From an uncultured Ruminiclostridium sp. (GTDB lineage: Bacteria; Bacillota; Clostridia; Oscillospirales; Ruminococcaceae), in the NCBI GenBank assembly GCA_947627695.1, contig CANQXF010000003.1, positions 124,001 through 188,000 of the forward strand: 64,000 nucleotides of DNA, read 5' to 3'. Under the pieces are notes generated by a model. It worked only from the letters and a program-made list of their open reading frames with translations. It did not search any database and was not told where the DNA came from. Shown here one piece after another: positions 34,151 to 42,315 of the stretch; position 1 is the first letter of the stretch; every line of letters begins with the position of its first letter. Both the position numbers and the translations under genes were made by a program.

Positions 34151-35011
34151 ATGGTTTATCTTTCATCATTTTATTTTCCTGACAGAGAAAGGGAAAATGA
34201 TTTATTTTTTTCAGAACGAAGAACTTGTTTTGATACATATTATCCATTTGGCATTTTATCGCACAAGAATATTACTGAGTTATCTTTTGATCATATTACT
34301 TTTTTATACGGCGGCAACGGGAGTGGGAAAACAACAGCGCTTAATATAATAGCAGAAACGCTTTCGCTTAAAAGGGAAACCTTATATAACCGCAGCAGCT
34401 TTTTTGAAAATTACGTCCATATGTGCGAGTATGAACTTAACACGTCTGTACCGGAAAACAGTTGTATAATAACAAGTGATGATATCTTTGAATATGTGCT
34501 TAACATAAGGGATAAAAATCGAAGAATAGATAATAAAAGAGAACAAATGTTCGACGAATACAGGGAACTGAAACACAGCAGGTTTCAAATGAGTTCTATG
34601 GACGACTTTGAAATGCTGGTAAAGGTAAATATGGCTCAAAGTAAGTCAATGTCGCAATATGTAAGGAAAAATATGACCGGAAATATACGGGAATATTCCA
34701 ATGGTGAAAGCGCATATAATTATTTTTTCGATAGAATAGTTGAAAACGGGTTGTATCTTTTGGATGAGCCTGAAAACAGTATGTCGCCACAAAGACAGTT
34801 GTCTCTTCTTGAATTGATAGAAACTTCTGCGTCAAAGCTCGGATGTCAATTTATTATTTCTACTCATTCTCCTTTTTTGCTCGCCGCAAAAAAGGCTGAA
34901 ATATACGATTTTGACAGTGTACCTGTAAGAAAAAGAAATTGGACCGAGCTTGAAAATGTAAGAGCATATTATGATTTCTTTAAATTTCATATGAATGAGT
35001 TTGAAAAATAG
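34151..35011 (+). CDS. Small AAA-family ATPase (ABC/SMC-like fold)
   Basis: A 286-residue ATPase with a nucleotide-binding fold like that of ABC or SMC heads. Walker A GGNGSGKTT is at about residues 54-62, the signature-like YSNGES near 181-186, Walker B YLLDEPENSMS near 199-209, and the switch histidine in ISTHSPFL. The middle region is helical and charged. This is a solitary cytoplasmic ATPase of the AAA_15/AAA_21 kind, with no nuclease or TOPRIM partner, so no anti-phage role can be claimed. It overlaps no gene and is followed by a DNA glycosylase 14 bases later. An alternative frame at 34143 is a shadow. Confidence 0.75.
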   Translation: MVYLSSFYFPDRERENDLFFSERRTCFDTYYPFGILSHKNITELSFDHITFLYGGNGSGKTTALNIIAETLSLKRETLYNRSSFFENYVHMCEYELNTSVPENSCIITSDDIFEYVLNIRDKNRRIDNKREQMFDEYRELKHSRFQMSSMDDFEMLVKVNMAQSKSMSQYVRKNMTGNIREYSNGESAYNYFFDRIVENGLYLLDEPENSMSPQRQLSLLELIETSASKLGCQFIISTHSPFLLAAKKAEIYDFDSVPVRKRNWTELENVRAYYDFFKFHMNEFEK

Positions 35012-35025
35012 GGAAGTGATAGGTT

Positions 35026-35541
35026 TTGTCGGAAAAGCTGGGTGAGGATTTTTTCCACAGAAACGCATTGATCGTTGCAAGAGAATTGTCAGGAAAAATA
35101 GTAGTACGAAAATTTGAAAACGGGGAAGTAAGGAAGATACGCATAACCGAAACAGAGGCGTATTGCGGAGAAGAAGACAAAGGCTGCCACGCCTCAAAAG
35201 GGCGAACACCGAGAACAGAACTTCTTTACGGCAGGTCAGGAATAATTTATGTATATCTGTGCTACGGAATGCATTGGCTTATGAATGTCATAACAGGAGA
35301 AGATGGACACCCGGAGGGCGTTTTGCTAAGAGCAGGAGAAAATTTTAACGGCCCTGCCAGATTGACAAAAGCCTTGGGCGTTGACAAACGATTTAACGGT
35401 TTGTCAATATGCGACAATGATGAAATTTGGATAGAGGACGACGGTAAAAAATTCAATATTTTCACAGCCCCTAGAGTTGGAATAGATTATGCTGGTGAAG
35501 AATGGAAAAATAAACCATGGAGATTTATAATACAAACATAA
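35026..35541 (+). CDS. DNA-3-methyladenine glycosylase (AAG/MPG type)
   Basis: A monofunctional base-excision glycosylase that removes alkylated and deaminated purines. The 171-residue protein has the family start FFHRNALIVARELSGK, the catalytic glutamate region RITETEAYCGEEDKGCHA, the substrate pocket segment IYVYLCYGMHWLMNV, and GPARLTKALGV. The start is taken as TTG at 35026, with GGAAG about 12 bases upstream. It is shorter than the human AAG but normal for the bacterial form. Its stop merges into a terminator. Confidence 0.92.
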   Translation: MSEKLGEDFFHRNALIVARELSGKIVVRKFENGEVRKIRITETEAYCGEEDKGCHASKGRTPRTELLYGRSGIIYVYLCYGMHWLMNVITGEDGHPEGVLLRAGENFNGPARLTKALGVDKRFNGLSICDNDEIWIEDDGKKFNIFTAPRVGIDYAGEEWKNKPWRFIIQT

Positions 35542-35577
35542 AAAATCCCCTGCTTGCAATAGCAGGGGATTTTTTTA
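35541..35577. terminator. Bidirectional terminator between the glycosylase gene and murC
   Basis: A 14-bp perfect stem (AAAAATCCCCTGCT at 35541-35554 with AGCAGGGGATTTTT at 35561-35574) has a six-base loop. It is flanked by A and T runs, so it can stop transcripts from both converging genes. Confidence 0.92.
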
Positions 35578-35584
35578 TTTCAAA

Positions 35585-36961
35585 TCAGTCGAATTTCTTT
35601 TTCAGTTTTTCACATATCATTCTTGCAACTTTGTACACGTCGCCGCAACCTAATGTTATTATCAAATCTCCTTCTTCTGCGTTGTCGCATACATAATCTG
35701 CCGTTTCATCAAATTCCTTGAACCATACTGCACCTTTGATCTTATCGCAAAGGTCTTTTGCATATACGTTGAACGTGTTTTTCTCACGGCTGCCCATTAT
35801 TTCTGTAAGAACGGTTTTGTCAGCTATGGAAAGAACCTCCGCAAAATCATCCATAAGCATATATGTTCTTGAATAGGTAAATGGCTGATGAACTGCCCAG
35901 ACACGTTTGAAATTCATACTTTTAGCGGTAGTCAGGGTGGCTTTTATTTCGGCGGGATGATGAGCGTAATCGTCTACAACGGTTATACCGCCATATTCTC
36001 CATATTTTTCAAAGCGTCTTCCCGCACCTGTAAAATCATAAAGTCCTTTTTTTATTGAATCAACTGATACACCTGAATAAAACGCTGTGCAAGCTGCCGC
36101 AACTGCATTTATAACATTATGCTCGCCCGATACGTTTATTACTGCATCACATACAGCCTTTCCTTTGTTCATTATTGTAAATGAAGTTTTCATCGTTTCA
36201 ATATGCTGAATATTGACAGGATACCAGTCATTTGTGTCATTTTTCCCGAAGGTTATTATACCCTTTCCGCTTATTCCTTCAACGGCTTTCATTGAATTAG
36301 CATCATCGCCGTTTACAACAACAGCTTTGGTCGCATTTTCACTGAATTTATGAAATGATTTTATGATATTATCCAGATTTTTGAAATAGTCAAGATGGTC
36401 TTCGTCTACGTTGAGTATAACAGCAATGTCAACAGCAAGATTAAGAAAATGATCCTTAAATTCGCAGGCCTCGCATACTAATGTATCGCTTTTTCCAGCA
36501 ATGCCACTCCCGCCGATAGCTTTCAGCTTTCCGCCAATAACAGCGGAAATATCTATATTCTCAGCAAGAAAGATCTGCGTCAGCATTGAAGTAGTAGTGG
36601 TTTTTCCGTGAGTACCCGATATACATATTGCATTGCTGTAATGTTCGGTTATCAGACCGAGCAGAACAGAGCGCTCAATAACTTCTGCACCGCTTTGTCT
36701 TGCAGCAATAAGTTCAGGATTGTCGTCCATTATTGCGGCAGTATAAACAATAAGGTCAGCATCGCCTATATTTTCGGCACGCTGACCGATTTGTACTTCA
36801 ATGCCCATTTTGCGCACAAGCTCTACCGTTTCGGTCTCGTTATTGTCAGAACCTGTAAGGTAATAACCCTTGGTGTGAAGTATTTGAGCCAGCGGATACA
36901 TACCGCTTCCGCCTATTCCGATAAAGTGGATATGTTTTTTACCGCTGAGAAAATCTTTCAT
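35585..36961 (-). CDS. murC: UDP-N-acetylmuramate--L-alanine ligase
   Basis: MurC adds L-alanine to UDP-MurNAc, the first amino acid of the peptidoglycan stem. The 458-residue protein starts with the UDP-sugar-binding GIGGSGM motif (residues 15-21), then the ATP loop GTHGKTT at 116-122, the catalytic EACEFKDHF segment, NVDEDHLDYF, and the C-terminal VDDYAHHPAEIKA motif. This matches MurC rather than Mpl or MurD. It stands alone, divergent from spoVG, with AAAAGGAGAG as ribosome site about ten bases before the ATG. Confidence 0.96.
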   Translation of the reverse strand: MKDFLSGKKHIHFIGIGGSGMYPLAQILHTKGYYLTGSDNNETETVELVRKMGIEVQIGQRAENIGDADLIVYTAAIMDDNPELIAARQSGAEVIERSVLLGLITEHYSNAICISGTHGKTTTTSMLTQIFLAENIDISAVIGGKLKAIGGSGIAGKSDTLVCEACEFKDHFLNLAVDIAVILNVDEDHLDYFKNLDNIIKSFHKFSENATKAVVVNGDDANSMKAVEGISGKGIITFGKNDTNDWYPVNIQHIETMKTSFTIMNKGKAVCDAVINVSGEHNVINAVAAACTAFYSGVSVDSIKKGLYDFTGAGRRFEKYGEYGGITVVDDYAHHPAEIKATLTTAKSMNFKRVWAVHQPFTYSRTYMLMDDFAEVLSIADKTVLTEIMGSREKNTFNVYAKDLCDKIKGAVWFKEFDETADYVCDNAEEGDLIITLGCGDVYKVARMICEKLKKKFD

Positions 36962-37096
36962 TCTTAATTCTCTCCTTTTGGAAAATATTCTTATATAATA
37001 AAATTATTGAACAAAGTATCTTAACTATACAAAATGAATATTTTTGTTGTATTATGCTTAAACTAATTCTATCACATGAAAGGAAACAAATAAAAT

Positions 37097-37381
37097 ATGA
37101 AGATCAGCGATGTCAGAATAAGAAAAACCATGAACGAAGCCCGCTTGAGAGCAGTAGTTTCATTGACCATAGAGGACGCCATTGCAATTCATGACATAAA
37201 GATAATACAAGGCGATGAAAGGCTTTTTGTGGCTATGCCCAGCAGACGTGACGATGCAGGCAATTTCAGAGATATAGTCCACCCCATAAGCCCGGAGGCA
37301 AGAAAACAGGTCGAGGACAAGATCTTATCGGCTTACCACGGATTTATTTCCTCTCAGCCTCAAGAAGGAATTTTGTCTTAA
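37097..37381 (+). CDS. spoVG: Septation/sporulation regulator SpoVG
   Basis: SpoVG is a small nucleic-acid-binding regulator that affects septation, sporulation and virulence genes in Firmicutes. The 94-residue protein has the family core SDVRIRK at the start and LFVAMPSRRDDAGNFRDIVHP, the conserved stretch near residues 47-67. In Bacillus it has a sigma-H promoter; I saw no convincing sigma-H match in the 135 bases shared with murC. Its 3' end overlaps the converging Nudix gene by 38 bases, with no terminator between them. Confidence 0.95.
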   Translation: MKISDVRIRKTMNEARLRAVVSLTIEDAIAIHDIKIIQGDERLFVAMPSRRDDAGNFRDIVHPISPEARKQVEDKILSAYHGFISSQPQEGILS

Positions 37382-37889
37382 GCAGCGCAAGCTGAGTTTT
37401 GGCGTCTGTTATTTCACCGCTAAATATCATTTCAATTGCTTTATCGAAGGGAACTCTCTTTAGATCCAGAAATTCGTCATCATCAAGCTTCTGATCAGAC
37501 TGAGAGAGTTCTCTTGCAAGATACATATGGATTATTTCGGTATCATATGCAGGAGTAGGCAAAAGATATCCCAGATAATCATATTTTTTTGCCGTACAGC
37601 CGGTTTCTTCTTTAAGCTCTCTTTTTCCGCAGGTAAAATGGTCTTCTCCCCATTCCAATTTTCCTGCGGGAATTTCTGTAAGCACTTTTCCCGTTGGATA
37701 TCTGAATTGAGAAACAAATATAACTTCGTTGTTTTCGGTAAGGGGAACAACACATACTCCGCCTGGGTGCTTAATGACCTCCCGTGACGCTTTACAGTCG
37801 TTTTCCAAAAGAACGTCGTCCCGATACAGCTTTACCACTTTTCCTTCGTAAATAAGTTCGCTCTTTAGAGTTTTTTCGTTTAAATGCAT
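37344..37889 (-). CDS. nudF: Nudix hydrolase, ADP-ribose pyrophosphatase type
   Basis: A 181-residue Nudix hydrolase. The Nudix box is complete: G-x5-E-x7-REL-x-EETG, in the segment from AGKLEWGED through KRELKEETGC near residues 80-100. An N-terminal strand pair and a downstream conserved proline segment (YLLPTPAYDTEIIHMYLA) match ADP-ribose diphosphatases of the NudF type. I place the start at the ATG at 37889, eight bases after GAGG and beginning with a family-like MHLNEKTLKSELIYEGKVV; an in-frame start at 37943 would overlap the next gene. The precise substrate is inferred from family only. Confidence 0.85.
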   Translation of the reverse strand: MHLNEKTLKSELIYEGKVVKLYRDDVLLENDCKASREVIKHPGGVCVVPLTENNEVIFVSQFRYPTGKVLTEIPAGKLEWGEDHFTCGKRELKEETGCTAKKYDYLGYLLPTPAYDTEIIHMYLARELSQSDQKLDDDEFLDLKRVPFDKAIEMIFSGEITDAKTQLALLKTKFLLEAERK

Positions 37890-37912
37890 TTTATAGACCT
37901 CTTTGTGTATGT

Positions 37913-38899
37913 TTAATATATCACTGCCCCATATTTCCTGCATATTTCATCAAGACTATCACACGGTATCATCGTATCGCTGTCTATCAGCGCAATACCC
38001 TGATAGAGCATAAGAGCCATTTTCAGCGCCAGCTCGTTTTCTGAATAAAACATTACAGGCAAAGTACACATGTGTGAATTGCGGGAAAAGTCTATTGCGT
38101 CATCGCATGTATTGATTTCTACTCTTAATATATCGCAGGATTTATCACATACATCTGAAATTATTTCTTCCATCTCGGGCTGGCAGGTTATCGGTTCAGA
38201 TATTTCAGTCGTATCTGCCTCAAGAAAATATATGCTTTTGTAGTGGGTAAAAATAAAAGAATCATCAAGCGGAATATTATCATTTTTTAAATAAATATTG
38301 TCCGCTATTATTGGAATTTTTGAATATTTAGTTAATTCATCACAAACGGTGTCTTTGCTTTTATCATCTGAAAAGCTTATCCCCAGAGCATTTACTCCTA
38401 TTTTCTGCGCTGTTATCAATATGCCTAAGGCACTTACGTCAAAATCGTCTGTTGAGCCGTTTTCGTTTATGCTTATGAATACATATACAGGTTTTTCGAC
38501 TTTTTTGCAGGCAAAAACGGCGGCTCTTATATCGGTTATGGAACGCATATCATCAAGTACAAACAAGTCATAATTTTTATTTTCAGTCTTGTTGATAATT
38601 TTATCATATTCGGATATAAGCTCAGTAAAGCTCAATTCACCGAACGGCTCTACATGCTTGTTTACCGAATTGATTTTAAGCGCCGTTTTAATATTTTTTA
38701 CCTTTGCAAATTTGTTTATTCTGTTAAAATCATAGTCGCTTATGTCGGAATTTAAAAGGATAATTTCAGCGCTGTTCCATAAAGGAAACATAATATTGAA
38801 AGTTTCATCATCTATTAAATCACAGTTTTGTAAAACGTCTGATAAATTTTCATTCGCCGTTGCTAAAACCAACCGTTTATGACTGTCATCGGTATTCAT
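37913..38899 (-). CDS. Methionine-synthase/homocysteine-methyltransferase-like protein lacking zinc cysteines
   Basis: A 328-residue protein I read as a decayed relative of the homocysteine-binding half of methionine synthase. FGELSFTELISEYDKII, then LFVLDDMRSITDIRAAVFACK, then ALGILITAQKIGVNALGIS and IPIIADN follow the order seen in homocysteine S-methyltransferases (normally ...GELSFEEA..., ETMSDLREARAAV, GADAVGVNCS, LPIIAQPN). The C-terminal AL.LYQGIALIDSD with LDEICRKYGAVIY also fits that family. The normally zinc-binding GVNCS is GISFS here, the GGCCG motif is absent, and the N-terminal FDGAMGT segment is missing. It is probably non-catalytic for homocysteine methylation. It sits between argS (17 bases away) and the Nudix gene, whose start it precedes by 23 bases. 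Confidence 0.6.
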   Translation of the reverse strand: MNTDDSHKRLVLATANENLSDVLQNCDLIDDETFNIMFPLWNSAEIILLNSDISDYDFNRINKFAKVKNIKTALKINSVNKHVEPFGELSFTELISEYDKIINKTENKNYDLFVLDDMRSITDIRAAVFACKKVEKPVYVFISINENGSTDDFDVSALGILITAQKIGVNALGISFSDDKSKDTVCDELTKYSKIPIIADNIYLKNDNIPLDDSFIFTHYKSIYFLEADTTEISEPITCQPEMEEIISDVCDKSCDILRVEINTCDDAIDFSRNSHMCTLPVMFYSENELALKMALMLYQGIALIDSDTMIPCDSLDEICRKYGAVIY

Positions 38900-38916
38900 T
38901 CTTTCCTCCGGTAAAA

Positions 38917-40602
38917 CTACATTTTTTCGGGTGCGTCGACCTTGAGCAGATCAAGCAGATTTTTCAGAACTATTTTTGTTGCGGTACACAGCGACAGCCT
39001 GGATTGAAGAACATTGTCTTCAGCGCCCTTGATAGGACAAGAATCATAAAATTTATGGAAATGCTGTGCCAATTCATAAAGATATTTTGTTATTGCGGAT
39101 GGGTTATAATTTTTGGCTGCCTCGCTGATTATATCAGGTAAAGTGGCAATATGCCTTATAAGCTCGATTTCAGCAGGTTCAGAGTAAGTAAGCTGATTTG
39201 AAGGAAGGTAAGCGCATTCGTTTCCTTCCTCACGCTGTTTTTCCAGTATTCTGCATATTCTCGCATGGGCGTACTGAACGTAATAAACAGGATTTTTGGA
39301 GCTTTCCTCAACCGCCAGATCAAGGTCAAAATCAAAATGTGTGTTTGCATCACGAAGATTAAAGAAGAAACGTGCGGCGTCCATAGGTATTTCGTCTAGC
39401 AGAGTTGCCAGTGTAATAGCTTTTCCTGAGCGTTTGGACAGCTTAACGGTTTCGCCGTTTCTTACCAGCATGACCATTTGATAAATAACTGCCTGGAGCT
39501 TGCTGTCGTCAATTCCCAGAGCTTTCATTGCAGCTCTCATTCTCGGAACATACCCATGATGATCTGCACCTAATACGTCTATTGCAATATCAAATTTTCT
39601 TTTTACCAGTTTATTGTAATGATATGCCATATCGGGCACGGAATAAGTAGGAACACCGTTTGCTCTTACTAAAACTCTGTCTTTATCATCTCCAAGCTCT
39701 GATGATTTGAACCATATTGCTCCGTCCTGTTCATAGGTATAACCATTTTTTGTGAGTATATCTATTATTTCCTGAACAGACCCGTCATTATGGAGCGTGC
39801 TTTCTTTAAACCATGTGTCGTATTTTATTCTGTATTTAAGCAGGTCTTCTTCCAGCCGTTTTATATTGATAGGAAGAGCATAATCCACCAGTGCTTTTCT
39901 GCGCTCCTCTTCAGAAGTGTTCATATATTTATCGCCATATATTTCGGCAAATTTTTCAACGTGGTCGATTATATCCTGACCATGATATGAGTCCTCCGGC
40001 ATTTCAATGTCGTCGCCAAAATGCTGACGATACCGAATATCCAGACTTAAGCCAAATTTGTTTATCTGATTTCCTGCGTCGTTTACATAAAACTCACGCT
40101 CTACATAATATCCCGCATATTGCAGAAGGGAAGCGAGACAATCACCTAATGCGCCGCCTCTCGCATTCCCTATATGCATAGGGCCGGTAGGATTTGCCGA
40201 AACAAATTCGACCAGAACTCTTTTTCCTGCGCCGTCATTTGTTTTGCCGTAATCCTCTTTTTCGCTTAAAACCGCATTGACTGTTTCCGAGAACCAGCTT
40301 TCGCTTATGAAGAAATTTAAAAATCCTGGTCCTGCCAGCTCGACCTTGTTAAAGAAAGTTTCGCCCAAAATTGCATTTTCAACAATCATTGCAGCAATAT
40401 TTTTCGGATTTTGTCTGAAAGACTTTGCGGATATCAAGGCTGCGTTGCAGGAAAAATCGCCATGCGCTTTGTCATTTGGTATTTCAATAGAAAAAGCAGG
40501 TATTGGTTCAGCTGGCAGCTTGCCGTCAGCAATCAGCTTGCCCAAAGCATTCATTACAATTTCTTTTACCTGCATTTTTGCATTTTCGATTGTATTTATC
40601 AT
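38917..40602 (-). CDS. argS: Arginyl-tRNA synthetase
   Basis: Class I aminoacyl-tRNA synthetase charging tRNA-Arg. The 561-residue protein has the N-terminal Add-1 domain, the HIGH motif as HIGN at residues 143-146 in the TGPMHIGNARGGALGD region, and a KLSKRSG motif in place of KMSKS. The C-terminal anticodon-binding domain follows, ending in an argS-typical LFHKFYDSCPI-like region (here QHFHKFYDSCPI). It is preceded by a DUF1934 gene, a known Firmicute pairing (ywiB-argS). An AGAAAGGAT ribosome site lies about 13 bases before the chosen ATG. Confidence 0.96.
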   Translation of the reverse strand: MINTIENAKMQVKEIVMNALGKLIADGKLPAEPIPAFSIEIPNDKAHGDFSCNAALISAKSFRQNPKNIAAMIVENAILGETFFNKVELAGPGFLNFFISESWFSETVNAVLSEKEDYGKTNDGAGKRVLVEFVSANPTGPMHIGNARGGALGDCLASLLQYAGYYVEREFYVNDAGNQINKFGLSLDIRYRQHFGDDIEMPEDSYHGQDIIDHVEKFAEIYGDKYMNTSEEERRKALVDYALPINIKRLEEDLLKYRIKYDTWFKESTLHNDGSVQEIIDILTKNGYTYEQDGAIWFKSSELGDDKDRVLVRANGVPTYSVPDMAYHYNKLVKRKFDIAIDVLGADHHGYVPRMRAAMKALGIDDSKLQAVIYQMVMLVRNGETVKLSKRSGKAITLATLLDEIPMDAARFFFNLRDANTHFDFDLDLAVEESSKNPVYYVQYAHARICRILEKQREEGNECAYLPSNQLTYSEPAEIELIRHIATLPDIISEAAKNYNPSAITKYLYELAQHFHKFYDSCPIKGAEDNVLQSRLSLCTATKIVLKNLLDLLKVDAPEKM

Positions 40603-40637
40603 AATATTATATTATCCTTTCTTTTTTCAATTTATGA

Positions 40638-41069
40638 TTATGCTTCACATTCTTTTATGTTTATGAACATTTCATTTTCTGAAAGAAATCCAGAATTTAT
40701 ATCTATTGTATATTTTAAATAAAGATTTCCGCCGCTGTCGCCTAAATCATTTTTGATATCATCGGCATTTATTCCGATCATAAATTCTCCATATTCGGTT
40801 CCGTAATGACAATAATGTTTTTTGCCTTTTTCAATTATCAGGCTTGACGAAACGGCACCTTTCCGCTGCATTTTGACAATGTTTTCCTTTATATCAAGAA
40901 CTACATAGCTTCCATCAAAGCCTGTTGCCTCACTTTCCTCATATGTTACAACGTATTCATATTTATTCTTGCCTTTTGAGAGAAAACCGTATGTGAACAG
41001 CTCTGTGGTGTCGTTGTCTTCCTCGGTATGTTGTATGCTTTTGATATTTATACAAACCTTTTTCTTCAT
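40638..41069 (-). CDS. DUF1934 (YwiB-like) beta-barrel protein
   Basis: A 143-residue all-beta, calycin-like protein of the DUF1934 family. Typical features are the strand-rich body with YVVTYEESEATG, the LIIEKGKKHYCHYGTEYGEF segment around residues 80-100, and LYLKYTIDIN near the C terminus. The function is not established. In Bacillus the homologue ywiB lies directly upstream of argS, as it does here (35 bases). It is downstream of the Ddl-like gene by 16 bases, so all three may be one transcript. Confidence 0.8.
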   Translation of the reverse strand: MKKKVCINIKSIQHTEEDNDTTELFTYGFLSKGKNKYEYVVTYEESEATGFDGSYVVLDIKENIVKMQRKGAVSSSLIIEKGKKHYCHYGTEYGEFMIGINADDIKNDLGDSGGNLYLKYTIDINSGFLSENEMFINIKECEA

Positions 41070-41085
41070 TTTTTGCCTTTCAGTT

Positions 41086-42153
41086 TTACACTTTGGATTC
41101 CAAAGCGTTATTTAGCATTATATTGAGCATTTCCGCATAGCTTATCCCGTCGGCGGACATCAGCCTGCTTATAATGCTTTCTTCGGTGAAACCGGGCACC
41201 GACGCGACATTCGTGCAGTAAAAATTATTTTCCGACAGAAGGAATTCAATTATGGCAAAGCCCTGACAGTCCATTACCCTGAATACACGTTTTGCAGTTT
41301 CTTTTATTTTGTCTGAAATATCAGCTGATATATCAGCAGGACAGGAAAAACTCGAAGTTTTGCCTATGTAATTGCTTAAATCATCTATTGCGCTGTCTAT
41401 CTTAACCAATTCGCCTATTCCCGTTACAGTGGCAAGACCTTCGTTTTCATATACGCAGCAACAAATATTGCGTCCTGACAATGCATCCTCCACTAAGGCT
41501 TTGTGATGATGCGAAAATGCCAGTTTAAGCGCTGCTTTAAGCTCAGAACTGTCAAAAGCGACGTTCAATCCAATCGAAGAACTACAGCTTGCCGCTTTTA
41601 CAAACAAGGGATAATGTATTTTATCAAAATTTTTTTCAATAATTGCGTCTATATTAGGCATATCTGTGCGTTCAACGCAAAAATATTTTATTGTTTTTAT
41701 TCCTGCCTCATCAAGTATAAGATGCGTCATTGCTTTATCCAGCATTGCGCTGGAGGATTCGGGGTTGCTGCCTAAAAAAGGTATTCCCGCCAGCTTGCAC
41801 AGACTTTGTATTCTTCCGCATTCTCCGAATTTCCCGTGTATTACTGAAAATATCACGTCTATGCGCTGCAAAGCAAGACTTTCTCCGTCGATCAGCTTTA
41901 TCACTCCGTGATGAACTGCGTCAGGGCTTATAATCGCAGGACAACAGTCAGAGTCGTTTTCCCAGCTGCCATCTATTATTGAATCATATTTCCCCGGATA
42001 GTAAAGCCACCTTCCTGCTTTTGTTATACCGATGGGAATAACTTCATAGTTTCCGTCAGACAGTGTTGTAATAACAGAATAAGCCGATTGAAGTGAAACC
42101 GAATAATCCTTGGATTGCCCGCCAAATAAAACGGCAACTTTGATTTTAGCCAT
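41086..42153 (-). CDS. D-Ala-D-Ala-ligase-like protein with altered active site
   Basis: An ATP-grasp protein of 355 residues with overall Ddl architecture: GGQSKDYSVSLQSA (11-24), HGKFGECGRIQ (106-116), an FVKAASCSSSIG nucleotide loop (184-195) and a VPGFTEES tail (319-326). Key catalytic positions differ from the family. The usual EHEVS is DYSVS, GEDG is GECG, the GREI glutamate is N229, and the metal ligands expected as Asp, Glu and Asn are E303, N315 and A317. Most Ddl proteins keep E-x-N-T-x-PG. It is probably not a normal D-alanyl-D-alanine ligase. The ATG at 42153 is chosen for AGGAGC eight bases upstream and its own promoter at 42187. Confidence 0.7.
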   Translation of the reverse strand: MAKIKVAVLFGGQSKDYSVSLQSAYSVITTLSDGNYEVIPIGITKAGRWLYYPGKYDSIIDGSWENDSDCCPAIISPDAVHHGVIKLIDGESLALQRIDVIFSVIHGKFGECGRIQSLCKLAGIPFLGSNPESSSAMLDKAMTHLILDEAGIKTIKYFCVERTDMPNIDAIIEKNFDKIHYPLFVKAASCSSSIGLNVAFDSSELKAALKLAFSHHHKALVEDALSGRNICCCVYENEGLATVTGIGELVKIDSAIDDLSNYIGKTSSFSCPADISADISDKIKETAKRVFRVMDCQGFAIIEFLLSENNFYCTNVASVPGFTEESIISRLMSADGISYAEMLNIMLNNALESKV

Positions 42154-42186
42154 TTTTATGCTCCTGTTAAATAATACTGATAAAAA

Positions 42187-42215
42187 ATTATACCATATAT
42201 TTGATTTTTTTTCAA
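42187..42215 (-). promoter_or_regulatory. Sigma-A promoter of the Ddl-like gene
   Basis: On the minus strand TTGAAA (42210-42215) and a perfect TATAAT (42187-42192) are separated by 17 bp, with a TGG extension giving TGGTATAAT. It lies 34 bases ahead of the start codon and is divergent from the promoter at 42254. Confidence 0.75.
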
Positions 42216-42253
42216 TAGATATCAAAAGATATAATAAATAAAACACAGACTTA

Positions 42254-42282
42254 TTGCATTTTAGCTGATTGTGTGATATAAT
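42254..42282 (+). promoter_or_regulatory. Sigma-A promoter of the DUF951-prfA operon
   Basis: TTGCAT (42254-42259) and a perfect TATAAT (42277-42282) have a 17-bp spacer, and the -10 has the TG extension (TGATATAAT), as at ruvC. It lies 34 bases before the DUF951 start. Confidence 0.75.
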
Positions 42283-42315
42283 TAATTAAATATTGTAATA
42301 AGCATAGGTGAAAAT

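Noticed and set aside
34143-34349. Hydrophobic 68-residue ORF at the start of the AAA ATPase gene
   Set aside because: It is an out-of-frame shadow; the overlapping frame has intact Walker motifs and full length.
36962-37096. A sigma-H promoter for spoVG
   Set aside because: No match to the AGGA and GAAT boxes at suitable spacing that I could defend; only scattered partial matches.
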